IMG/VR virus record: IMGVR_UViG_3300032293_001694
Location: 1-33,114 of that record
Reading direction: 5' to 3' (one strand)
Length of the DNA stretch: 33,114 nucleotides
From: a virus
Position 1 is the first letter of the stretch; each line of letters starts with the position of its first letter. The notes under the pieces are model-generated. The model ran no database searches. It was not told the origin of the DNA and was given only the letters and a program-made list of their open reading frames with translations. This document shows positions 24,724 through 32,391 of this stretch, piece by piece. The position numbers were made by a program, and so were the translations under genes.

Positions 24724-27700
24724 ATGGCAGATATTAAGAATATCATAAATGAGCTTTTATTAGAATTATCTGTAACCTATCCATTTCCTAATATGAAGGA
24801 TAGAGAGCAGGTTTTTGCTCTATTAGATATATGTGAGGAATTAGGATATGATTATCTTAAACCTCAATTAGAAGAGATGTTTCTAAATGAAGCAGAGGGA
24901 GAAGGAGAATCTAAATTATTTCCAGGTAAGTTTCACTTAGGAGGAGGGTTCTATTCATCTAAAAATGGTGGAGAAGCTGAACTTAAAAATGAAAAAGGAA
25001 ATCTTAGACCGGTAACTCCTGAAGAAAAAGCTAAATTTGATGCAAAGAGTGGTAAGGGTGAAGAACCTAAGCCTACCGATGAGCCTAAAAAAGACGAACC
25101 AACCGTAGAAAAACCGGCTGATAAACCTGACGAAAAACCAGAAACTCCAACCGGAGATAAACCTTCAGCGGAACAACCTGAAAAACCTGCCCCACCTCAA
25201 GCAAATCCAGAAGTAGAGAAAGTTAAGAAAGATGCAAAGGAAGACCCACAAAAAGTATTGAGTGACCCAAACGCTACTGCACAAAGTAAAGCTATGGCTA
25301 GAGCGTTTAAGGCACAGAAAGATACCGATAGTGCGGATACCGAAAATAGCCCTACTGAGGGTGATATAAAAACTAAAAGTGAGACGGTATCAAAGGGATT
25401 AAAAAATAGAAAAAGTAAAGGTGGTGAAGATTTAGATGTAGAAACTACTGAAAATGGTTCATTGATTATTGGAGTTGAACATGGAAAACGAAAGAAAAGT
25501 AATAAACAAACAATAGAACAAATAAAAACTTTACCTAAAGATACAAAAGTAATGTTTGTAGGTGAGGGTGGTATGAGTAAAGATGATAATGGTAATATTG
25601 AATTTGCCGGAGAACAAAATGAAATTAGAAATGCAGTAAAAGGACACTTTGATAGTGCAGAAGAAAGTAGTTGGGATGAAAACGCAGATGTATTGGATGA
25701 TAAATCACCTGTTTTTGATGAAGTAGCGAAATCGGTAGGTGGTAGTAAATCAAAAGCAAAAGCAGCCATATGGTCAAATATGTATGGACAAGATGGTCCT
25801 GATGAAAATATGACACCTGAAGATTATTTAGATGATGAAGGTAAGGAATGGTTAATAGACCAAGCAAAAAAAGGTGGAAGTTCGGAATTTGATGGTGATG
25901 TTGATTGGAATAACCTAACTGATGCACAACAAAAAGACCTTTATGAATTAAATTTTAGAGATGATGATGGATATGGTGAAACTGAAATATTTAAAGCTCA
26001 AGAAGCATACAACGGATTTCGTCAAAAAGAATTAGATAGAAAAATAAAAGAGGCAGAAGATGCTGGATACACAGTAATTGCACCGGTTGGAAACTCTCAC
26101 GTTGATATGTGGAGAAAAAGAAATAAAAAAAATGAATTCAAACCTGTAGAAGCAGATGAAGTATCAAACGAAATGCCTGATGCAGATAAAGAGATATTCA
26201 ATTCAAATGCGGAAGCACTTAGTGGATTACAACCTGCACAATTAGAACAATTCAATACTGATATAGACAAAGTTGCTAAGATGATTTCTGATGCGGAAGC
26301 TAAAGGCGAACCTGCACCGGATATTAATTTATGTGATATTACTATTCCTGGAACTAACTTATATTGTGATGATAATAAGGGAATACCTAGAGAAGAAATG
26401 CCTCAATTCAAAGGAAAGGCAGTAGAAGGTAGTAGAGCAGCGGGTATGGAAACTGACAAGGATGGGGAAGTAGATACAGAGCCTATATTCAGAGAAATGC
26501 TTAAGCAGAAGAACGTTAAAGTATTACAAACTAAAGTACCTGCAGATAAATTAAAAGCAACTCAAAAAGATTTAGTAGGTGGTAAGGTAATTGGTATGAT
26601 GGGAGCGTTGGAAAAAGACCCTACCAATCCAAAGATTACTGCACCAATATATGTGAGTAGAGATGGATATGTAATCGATGGACACCATAGATGGGCTGCA
26701 ATTGTAGCGTATAATGCTAAACATCCAGATGCACCGATTGAAATGAAATCAACGGTAATCGATATGGATATTAAAGATGCGATTCCAATGGCGAATAAGT
26801 TTGCGGAAGATATGGGAATTGCAGCTAAGAAAGCGGATGTTAAAGATGGGGAAGCACCAAAGGAAGAACCAAAAGTAACGGATGATAAAGTTGGAGCTAA
26901 GGCAACTACTAGTGGTGGAAAGAAATTATATCATATAGGAAATGGATATTACTCCGATTCACCTAATGGAGATGCTAAATATATTAGAGTAGAATCGGTT
27001 GTTAAAAACGCAATTGAAATTGATACCAAAAAATGGTGGAGATTATTATTTGAAGAAAATGTTAAAGCAACTGTAGATGGTGGAGAAGAAGGAGTATTTA
27101 AAGAAATTCCAAAAGATGATGTAGAAATAGCAACCGATGCTGCTAAGCAAGATGGTGATAGTTCTAATTCAACTGTAACACCTGTCGATGGAAATTGGGA
27201 AGAAAAAGCAATAAACCAATTGACTCAACCTAAATATGATAATTCAATCTTAGATGATAATCTTAAAAAATCGATTGCGGTTATTATAGGAAAAATGACA
27301 GCAGGTCAGGATTTAACGGATGAAGAAAAGCAAATTGCAAAGGATTACATAAAAATTGTTCAGTCCGGTGGAAAGGTTAAACTTTACGTTGCTGCTAAAA
27401 AGAAAGGAGATTGGCCACAAGGAGGATATGTTAAAGTAGAATTAGGGACGGGTAACTCTAAGAAAAAATGGGCAGATGAAGCAGCGGGAAAATATGATAT
27501 AACATCAGGGGCTTCATCACAGGGTGTGTTTGGTAAAAAACAAAATTCACCTGCAAAAACAAACCCAAAGCGAAAGAAAGCTAAAATAGAAGTCATTGAT
27601 GATAATACCATTATGTTCAATGGACAGAAAATGGAGAAATTACCAGTAATGACATTTGATGAGATAAAGGCTCAAATTAAATCGGAGAATCCTGGATTAA

Positions 27701-28911
27701 CAGATAAGGAATTAAGTAAAAAAGCAGCTATATTAGAAAAAAGAATCAGAAGATATAATGATAATATAGATGTATTTAAAGAAATTGCAGAAGATGGTGG
27801 AGGCGAATTTGAATATGTTGATTATGGTGATGTAGATACACCTGAAAATAGAGGAAAGGCTATACAAAATATGGCTAGTATATCTCTTGAATTTTTTAAA
27901 GAAAAATTAGGTGATAAAGCTGATTTACCTGAAAATAAATTAGTATTAGATTCATTAGAATCATTAAAAAAGTTTGAAGGTATTAATTTAGAAACGGATG
28001 AGGCGGCTAGAAAAGAGTATGAACAAATTTTATCGGATATAATTGTTCATATGACTAATAGTAAAGATTTCAGAGATGGTGTAGCTGATTTTGCGGAACA
28101 AAAAGTAGCAATGGAATTATTAGGTAAGGGATACCCTACCTATCTACCTTCGGATGAAGCGTTTAAAACCGCAGATGTGTTGGTGGCAAATCCAGCTGAG
28201 CTAAGTGATTTATCTGAAAAATCAAAATCACTACAATTACTTTATGTAACCTTAGAATTTTCAGGAGGTATAAGTGTTAAATATCAAGGCGGTGGAGCAG
28301 GTAATAGTGATGAAAAAGTAAAAAAGACTAGATTTAAAAATAACGAAACTAGAAAAAGAGTAAATGGGATGTTGGGTACATACGATACGATGTATCCTAA
28401 TGATAGAACTCCTCCTAATTTCCCACCTTCTCAGGAAAAATTAGATGAGTTAAATGCTACACATGAAGATAATAAAAAATGGGCTATTGAAAATGGTGTA
28501 GCTACTGAAGAAGAGCTTGCTAAAGCAGATGAATGGGCTGATAAGAGAATTGAAGCAGTATTTAAAACATTTTCTGCAAATGGAGTTGGGGATTGTATGA
28601 GTGATGACGAGAAGAATAGATTTAAAGAAAATATGAGAGCTTATTATAAAAACCAAAAATTAATGGAGGTTATCTATAATAATGATGCAGATTATACAAT
28701 GTTTGGTAATAGTAATCAAAAAATAAAAGTAAGTAAAGGTAAGGCAGTGGCAAATGAATCTGATACAGCTGATGGTGTTGAGGAGATTTGTTATATGAAA
28801 ATAAAAGATGATGTTGGATTTAATTATTCTAAACAAGGAGATTGTACTGTTGTAAAACCTTCAAACAGAAACCCATCTGAAATTCATTCTCATAAACCTT
28901 CTATAAAATAA
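24724..28911 (+). CDS. Very large multi-domain phage protein with ParB/sulfiredoxin-like motif
   Basis: 1395 residues. N-terminus (1-60): LLLELSVTYPFPNMKDREQV plus an acidic helix; ~66-80 FHLGGGFYSS; ~115-215 a Pro/Glu/Lys-rich linker; ~246-460 a domain with LIIGVEHGKRK, VMFVGEGG and a late VIAPVGNSHVDMW, loosely recalling TraB/ChaN-type spacing; ~535-575 CDITIPGTNLYCDDNKGIPR; ~590-700 a ParB-like domain with VSRDGYVIDGHHRWAAIVAY (D652, H654, H655, R656), the likely nucleotide-binding or catalytic site; ~733-757 a second LYHIGNGYYSDS motif; ~960-1395 a helical, unrecognised C-terminal part. It could be a virion-carried or capsid-associated polyprotein, possibly injected with the DNA. Only the ParB-like motif is a confident call; composition matches the neighbours. 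Confidence 0.75.
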   Translation: MADIKNIINELLLELSVTYPFPNMKDREQVFALLDICEELGYDYLKPQLEEMFLNEAEGEGESKLFPGKFHLGGGFYSSKNGGEAELKNEKGNLRPVTPEEKAKFDAKSGKGEEPKPTDEPKKDEPTVEKPADKPDEKPETPTGDKPSAEQPEKPAPPQANPEVEKVKKDAKEDPQKVLSDPNATAQSKAMARAFKAQKDTDSADTENSPTEGDIKTKSETVSKGLKNRKSKGGEDLDVETTENGSLIIGVEHGKRKKSNKQTIEQIKTLPKDTKVMFVGEGGMSKDDNGNIEFAGEQNEIRNAVKGHFDSAEESSWDENADVLDDKSPVFDEVAKSVGGSKSKAKAAIWSNMYGQDGPDENMTPEDYLDDEGKEWLIDQAKKGGSSEFDGDVDWNNLTDAQQKDLYELNFRDDDGYGETEIFKAQEAYNGFRQKELDRKIKEAEDAGYTVIAPVGNSHVDMWRKRNKKNEFKPVEADEVSNEMPDADKEIFNSNAEALSGLQPAQLEQFNTDIDKVAKMISDAEAKGEPAPDINLCDITIPGTNLYCDDNKGIPREEMPQFKGKAVEGSRAAGMETDKDGEVDTEPIFREMLKQKNVKVLQTKVPADKLKATQKDLVGGKVIGMMGALEKDPTNPKITAPIYVSRDGYVIDGHHRWAAIVAYNAKHPDAPIEMKSTVIDMDIKDAIPMANKFAEDMGIAAKKADVKDGEAPKEEPKVTDDKVGAKATTSGGKKLYHIGNGYYSDSPNGDAKYIRVESVVKNAIEIDTKKWWRLLFEENVKATVDGGEEGVFKEIPKDDVEIATDAAKQDGDSSNSTVTPVDGNWEEKAINQLTQPKYDNSILDDNLKKSIAVIIGKMTAGQDLTDEEKQIAKDYIKIVQSGGKVKLYVAAKKKGDWPQGGYVKVELGTGNSKKKWADEAAGKYDITSGASSQGVFGKKQNSPAKTNPKRKKAKIEVIDDNTIMFNGQKMEKLPVMTFDEIKAQIKSENPGLTDKELSKKAAILEKRIRRYNDNIDVFKEIAEDGGGEFEYVDYGDVDTPENRGKAIQNMASISLEFFKEKLGDKADLPENKLVLDSLESLKKFEGINLETDEAARKEYEQILSDIIVHMTNSKDFRDGVADFAEQKVAMELLGKGYPTYLPSDEAFKTADVLVANPAELSDLSEKSKSLQLLYVTLEFSGGISVKYQGGGAGNSDEKVKKTRFKNNETRKRVNGMLGTYDTMYPNDRTPPNFPPSQEKLDELNATHEDNKKWAIENGVATEEELAKADEWADKRIEAVFKTFSANGVGDCMSDDEKNRFKENMRAYYKNQKLMEVIYNNDADYTMFGNSNQKIKVSKGKAVANESDTADGVEEICYMKIKDDVGFNYSKQGDCTVVKPSNRNPSEIHSHKPSIK

Positions 28912-28943
28912 TTTGGAAATGTAAAATTTTCTTATTATCTTTA
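28912..28943 (+). promoter_or_regulatory. Bacteroidota-type promoter before Nmad1 gene
   Basis: TTTG (28912-28915) immediately after the preceding stop, 20 bp, then TATCTTTA (28936-28943). It is the same -33 and spacing as at 21386. The ATG follows 19 bases later. Confidence 0.7.
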
Positions 28944-28962
28944 CACTTATAAACCAAATGTT

Positions 28963-29319
28963 ATGACAATCAACTATAAGAACCCAGAAGTAGTAGCTCA
29001 AATTGAAGCTGAGTATCCGGAAACGACAGCGGAATACAAAAAGATTATGATAGAAGGATATGAAACCTTCTGTTTAAAACAATCTAATTACGGACCAGGA
29101 AATATATCCGTAGGAACATCATTAATTACCGAAGAGGAAAGAAAACTATCTCAAACGGGATTGTGGTTCAGAATGAATGATAAGATTCAAAGATTGAAAC
29201 AATTGGTGGTATTAGGAAAGCAGGATAATGTAGGAGAAGCAATAGATGATACCTATCAGGATTTATCTGTATATGGAATCATTGCACAATTAGTTAGCAG
29301 AGGAAAGTGGGCTAAGTAA
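28963..29319 (+). CDS. Nmad1 (DUF1599)-type protein
   Basis: 118 residues, close to the single-domain length of this family. Recognisable segments are FCLKQSNYGPGNISVGTSLI, GLWFRMNDKIQRLKQLVV and the helical VGEAIDDTYQDLSVYGIIA. DUF1599 was named nucleotide-modification-associated domain 1 because it occurs in phages and near base-modification genes; it is an all-helical domain, perhaps acting on nucleotides. It has a host-type promoter and is the first gene of a small accessory run; two Fe/2OG oxygenases lie 4-7 kb upstream. Its stop overlaps the next start (TAATG). Confidence 0.75.
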   Translation: MTINYKNPEVVAQIEAEYPETTAEYKKIMIEGYETFCLKQSNYGPGNISVGTSLITEEERKLSQTGLWFRMNDKIQRLKQLVVLGKQDNVGEAIDDTYQDLSVYGIIAQLVSRGKWAK

Positions 29320-29498
29320 TGACTTATATAAACATATACATACCTAAACTAAGTGAACTAAAAGAAAGATTAGCAGAGAATCCTAAGTTAATTGAATACT
29401 ATATAAAGTATGAAGGATGGACAGGAGATTCCGATTCAATTAATTTTTTAGAGGAGAAGGTAGAAGAATTTTTTAAAAATAAAAAGGAAACAAAATGA
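29319..29498 (+). CDS. Small ORF, 59 residues, translationally coupled
   Basis: It starts at ATG 29319-29321, overlapping the preceding TAA, and ends at TGA 29496-29498, overlapping the next ATG (ATGA). The product begins MTYINIYIPKLSELKERLAE, continues IEYYIKYEGWTGDSDSINFL and ends in a Lys/Glu helix. The double overlap, unbroken frame and similar composition make it a real gene, although it is short. The function is unknown; it is soluble by appearance. Confidence 0.7.
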   Translation: MTYINIYIPKLSELKERLAENPKLIEYYIKYEGWTGDSDSINFLEEKVEEFFKNKKETK

Positions 29499-29905
29499 AA
29501 GTATGGTTATGGAGGGCATTAGGCCTGTTATTTGTAGGTTGTGCTTATATCGGAGCTATTGTTCCTGGTGTTCCTATGACAACATTTGTAATTTTAGCCG
29601 CATGGGCATTTGCTAAGAGTTCACCAAAGTTAAATCATTGGTTACATACTCATCCTAAGTTCTCACCTTATCTAATTCGTTGGGAAGAGAAGAGTATCTA
29701 TCCAACAAAGGTTAAATGGATAATGGTCATCACTATGATTATCAGTTATACAATTCTATTATTTACACTGCATAAGCCAGCTGCCTTAATTGGTATAGGA
29801 GGATTTATGTTGTTTTGGATAGTGTGGGCATGGAGATTTCCAGGTTCAGAAGAAGAGTGGGAAAGAAGAAAAAAAGAAGGTAAAAAAATAGGTTGGATAA
29901 AGTAA
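29495..29905 (+). CDS. DUF454 (YbaN-like) membrane protein
   Basis: 136 residues with the DUF454 signature: a first hydrophobic segment LWRALGLLFVGCAYIGAIVP, then GVPMTTFVILAAWAFAKSSP and WLHTHPKFSPYLIRWEE. Two further membrane spans follow at ~75-95 and ~98-115, and a charged tail ends at GKKIGWIK. The family is common as an inner-membrane protein of bacteria with unknown function and is unexpected in a phage; it may have been taken from a host. Start and stop overlap or abut the neighbours as in the rest of the run. No amphipathic or lysis feature identifies it as a holin, though that cannot be excluded. Confidence 0.8.
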   Translation: MKVWLWRALGLLFVGCAYIGAIVPGVPMTTFVILAAWAFAKSSPKLNHWLHTHPKFSPYLIRWEEKSIYPTKVKWIMVITMIISYTILLFTLHKPAALIGIGGFMLFWIVWAWRFPGSEEEWERRKKEGKKIGWIK

Positions 29906-29934
29906 TTGTTTTCGTATATTTGTATATATTTATA
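29893..29934 (+). promoter_or_regulatory. Bacteroidota-type promoter plus TATTTATA motif
   Basis: TTG (29893-29895), 19 bp, then a perfect TATATTTG (29915-29922). TATTTATA follows at 29927-29934, 25 bases before the next ATG. The -33 box lies within the end of the DUF454 gene. Confidence 0.75.
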
Positions 29935-29959
29935 GGGGAATCCCAACTCCTTCCGTTTC

Positions 29960-30253
29960 ATGAAAAACCTACTACGCAAACTAATCTCATTTTTTACTCC
30001 TACACCTAAAGGAGAATTTCCTGCAACCCCAAACGGCTTCACCGCTGCTAAAAATTGGGCACAAAATCAACCACACCCATACTCAGAGAATTTAACTCTA
30101 TGGGAATCAATTTATTCTACTAACGATGATGGTTGGTGGACATTACAAAGAATCAACAAACACAAAAAATTACACGATGCTTACAAAAAATGTAAGGATA
30201 ATAAGGGGTGTAATGAATTGACTCTAAAAGAGTTAGAAGAAGAAATATTTTAG
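29960..30253 (+). CDS. Small hypothetical protein (97 residues)
   Basis: It starts MKNLLRKLISFFTPTPKGEF; the short hydrophobic start could be mistaken for a signal but is too brief and lacks a clear cleavage site. The middle is Trp-rich (AKNWAQNQPHPYSENLTLWE, then DDGWWTLQRINKHKKL) and the end acidic (LTLKELEEEIF). The Trp/His pattern hints at a nucleic-acid- or protein-binding surface, but I recognise no family. It has its own host-type promoter and stands alone before the ssb gene's 127-base control region. Confidence 0.65.
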   Translation: MKNLLRKLISFFTPTPKGEFPATPNGFTAAKNWAQNQPHPYSENLTLWESIYSTNDDGWWTLQRINKHKKLHDAYKKCKDNKGCNELTLKELEEEIF

Positions 30254-30259
30254 TAAAAA

Positions 30260-30284
30260 AATATTCAAAAAAGCTTGGAATATT
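30260..30284 (+). repeat. Inverted repeat over the ssb promoter -33 box
   Basis: AATATTC (30260-30266) and GAATATT (30278-30284) with an 11-base spacer that contains the TTG of the downstream promoter. No T-run follows, so it is not a terminator. It is a candidate operator; function is inferred. Confidence 0.4.
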
Positions 30285-30305
30285 CGATATATTAGTGTAT
30301 CTTTG
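30275..30305 (+). promoter_or_regulatory. Bacteroidota-type promoter for replication block
   Basis: TTG (30275-30277), 20 bp, then a perfect TAnnTTTG (TATCTTTG, 30298-30305). It heads the ssb-recombinase-exonuclease string, with a leader of about 70 bases to the ATG. Confidence 0.8.
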
Positions 30306-30323
30306 TTCTAAGTTTATTACTTG

Positions 30324-30339
30324 TAGATATTTATATCTA
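30324..30339 (+). promoter_or_regulatory. TATTTATA motif inside a perfect inverted repeat
   Basis: TAGATAT-TT-ATATCTA (30324-30339) contains TATTTATA (30328-30335), 45 bases before the ssb ATG and just downstream of the host-type promoter. It could be a second (late) start site or an operator; the data do not separate these. Confidence 0.45.
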
Positions 30340-30380
30340 TAAACTTAAACTTAATTTTTAAACCATAAAACAAATAAAGC

Positions 30381-31256
30381 ATGTCAACAAACATTGATGC
30401 AATCAGAGCCCGTCTGAACAAACTTCAGGGGACACAGAAAACGGCTGACTCACTATGGAAGCCAACAGTTGGTAAACACCAAATCCGTTTAGTACCTTAC
30501 AAATTCAACAAGGATATTCCTTTTATTGAATTGTATTTTCACTACAACATCAACAACAAATCCTATTTATCACCAGCTTCATTCGGAAGACCTGACCCTA
30601 TCGTAGAGTTTGCAGAAAAACTTAAGAGAATGGGTGGAAAGGATGATTACCGAGAAGCTAAGAAAATGGAGCCAAAATTGAGAACTTTTGTTCCCGTAAT
30701 CGTAAGAGGTCAGGAAAATGAAGGTGTTAAGTTTTGGGGATTCGGTAAAACTGTTTATCAAGAATTATTGGGTTACTTTGCTGACCCAGATTACGGCGAT
30801 TTATCTGACCCAATTAATGGTAGAGATATCGTTGTAGATTACGCAGCTGCGGAAGGTGGTGCATCTTACCCAACTACTACTATCAGAGTTAAACCTACAA
30901 CTACTAAGTTGCATGAGAATGATTCTAAGATTAGTGAGTTGATTGGTAACGAAAAAGAAATTACCACTATCTACTCAGAATTGTCATACGATGAGTTGAA
31001 GAAAATCTTAGAAAATTGGTTAGCTGGAAACACAACTGATGAAGGGGCACAATCTGCTACACAAGAAACACTTGTGGCTAAAACAGAAAAGAGTGTAAGT
31101 GATTCATTTGATTTCGATACAAAGCCTCACCAATTAGATGATGAGATTCCACAAACGGCTACTCAACAAGAGTTACCTTGGGATGAAACACCATCAACTC
31201 CTGTATCCAAAACAACTCAACAAGTTGCGGATGCATTCGAAGATTTATTCAAATAA
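30381..31256 (+). CDS. gp32-like single-stranded DNA-binding protein
   Basis: 291 residues, near T4 gp32 (301). Basic N-terminus (IDAIRARLNKLQ) as in the cooperativity region, then the OB-fold core with KHQIRLVPYKFN, ELYFHYNINNKSYLSPASFG, DPIVEFAEKLK, VIVRGQENEGVKFWGFGKTV and DIVVDYAAAEGGASYPTTTI. The last ~80 residues are Thr/Gln/Asp-rich and end in VADAFEDLF, the acidic tail type that recruits replication partners. The Cys ligands of T4's zinc site are absent (YLSPASFG in their place). It coats replicating or recombining ssDNA. Control looks elaborate, with a promoter and two inverted repeats upstream. The recombinase gene follows 16 bases later. Confidence 0.85.
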   Translation: MSTNIDAIRARLNKLQGTQKTADSLWKPTVGKHQIRLVPYKFNKDIPFIELYFHYNINNKSYLSPASFGRPDPIVEFAEKLKRMGGKDDYREAKKMEPKLRTFVPVIVRGQENEGVKFWGFGKTVYQELLGYFADPDYGDLSDPINGRDIVVDYAAAEGGASYPTTTIRVKPTTTKLHENDSKISELIGNEKEITTIYSELSYDELKKILENWLAGNTTDEGAQSATQETLVAKTEKSVSDSFDFDTKPHQLDDEIPQTATQQELPWDETPSTPVSKTTQQVADAFEDLFK

Positions 31257-31272
31257 TAACAAGTTATAAATT

Positions 31273-32391
31273 ATGGCAAAAACTGATTTAGCAGATATTC
31301 TGGTCGATAGTCTGAACAAGAAAAATAAAGACCAAAAAATCGCCTTCTTCTTAGATGATGATTCCGATGGAGCACCAACCAATGTAAATGGATGGATTTC
31401 AACCGGAGCAGCTATGATGGACGTTGCTATTTCTAATCGCCCGTATGGTGGAATACCTGTTGGTAGAATTACTGAAATCACAGGTTTGGAGCAGAGTGGT
31501 AAATCATTACTCTCTGCCCACATCTTAGCGGAAACTCAAAAGCAAGGTGGAGTTGCGGTATTGATTGATACTGAAACTGCGGTAAGTAGAGAGTTCTTTG
31601 ATGCAATTGGAGTAGATGTATCCAAACTTCTATATGTGAGTGTAGATACAGTTGAGGATATTTTTGAAACAATTGAAACAATCATTGAGAAAGTTAGAAC
31701 ATCTGACAAAGATAGATTAGTAACAATCGTTGTGGATTCCGTTGCGGCGGCTTCTACTAAGAAGGAAATGGAATCGGATTATGATAAAGACGGTTATGCA
31801 ACCGATAAAGCTATTATCATATCTAAGGCAATGAGAAAGATTACCAATGTAATTGGTAGACAGAAAATTGCAGTTATCTTCACAAACCAATTAAGACAAA
31901 AGTTAGGAGTAATGTTCGGTGACCCTTGGACAACGAGTGGTGGTAAGGCTTTAGCTTTCCACGCATCAGTTCGTTTAAGATTGAAGAACGTTGGTCAAAT
32001 TAAAACTAAAATTGGTACAACTGATAAAGTTGTAGGAATCTCAGTAAGAGCACAAGTGGTTAAGAACCGATTAGGGCCACCACTTCGTTCAGCAGATTTT
32101 GAAATCTATTTCGATAGAGGTATCGATAACTATGGTAGCTGGCTAACTGTATTAAAAGATAATAAGTTGGTTAAGCAAGGCGGAGCTTGGTATGAGTATG
32201 TAGATACTGATTCAGGTGAAGTTATTAAATTCCAATCTAAGGATTTTATTGTAATGATGCAAGAAAAACCTGAGTTAAGAGACCAAATTTATAAAAAGAT
32301 TTGTGAGACGACTATTCTTCAATATAAAAAGGATACATACGATATTGAGGCAATGGAAGTTGATACAAATTTACCAAACGAAGTAGAATAG
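31273..32391 (+). CDS. RecA/UvsX-family recombinase
   Basis: 372 residues. Walker A is GLEQSGKS (71-78), followed by VAVLIDTETAVSREFF, a Walker B strand VTIVVDSVAAAS, the L1-like segment around KEMESDYDKD, then KIAVIFTNQLRQKLGVMFGD and PWTTSGGKALAFHASVRLRL, which carries the L2/DNA-binding region. The pattern lies between bacterial RecA and T4 UvsX, in the phage size range. It forms filaments on ssDNA coated by the gene's upstream partner and drives strand exchange and recombination-dependent replication. It overlaps the next gene by one base (TAGTG). Confidence 0.92.
   Translation: MAKTDLADILVDSLNKKNKDQKIAFFLDDDSDGAPTNVNGWISTGAAMMDVAISNRPYGGIPVGRITEITGLEQSGKSLLSAHILAETQKQGGVAVLIDTETAVSREFFDAIGVDVSKLLYVSVDTVEDIFETIETIIEKVRTSDKDRLVTIVVDSVAAASTKKEMESDYDKDGYATDKAIIISKAMRKITNVIGRQKIAVIFTNQLRQKLGVMFGDPWTTSGGKALAFHASVRLRLKNVGQIKTKIGTTDKVVGISVRAQVVKNRLGPPLRSADFEIYFDRGIDNYGSWLTVLKDNKLVKQGGAWYEYVDTDSGEVIKFQSKDFIVMMQEKPELRDQIYKKICETTILQYKKDTYDIEAMEVDTNLPNEVE

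Noticed and set aside
23790-24880. Shared LKPQLEE(I/M)F stretch in the P4H-like oxygenase and the N-terminus of the 1395-residue protein
   Set aside because: Nine residues in otherwise unrelated contexts; likely coincidence.
25197-25927. Minus-strand frames of 100-190 residues opposite the large multi-domain gene
   Set aside because: Ser/Phe/Leu- or His/Leu-rich shadows of the Pro/Glu/Lys- and Asp-rich linker; the plus-strand frame is far longer and carries recognisable motifs.
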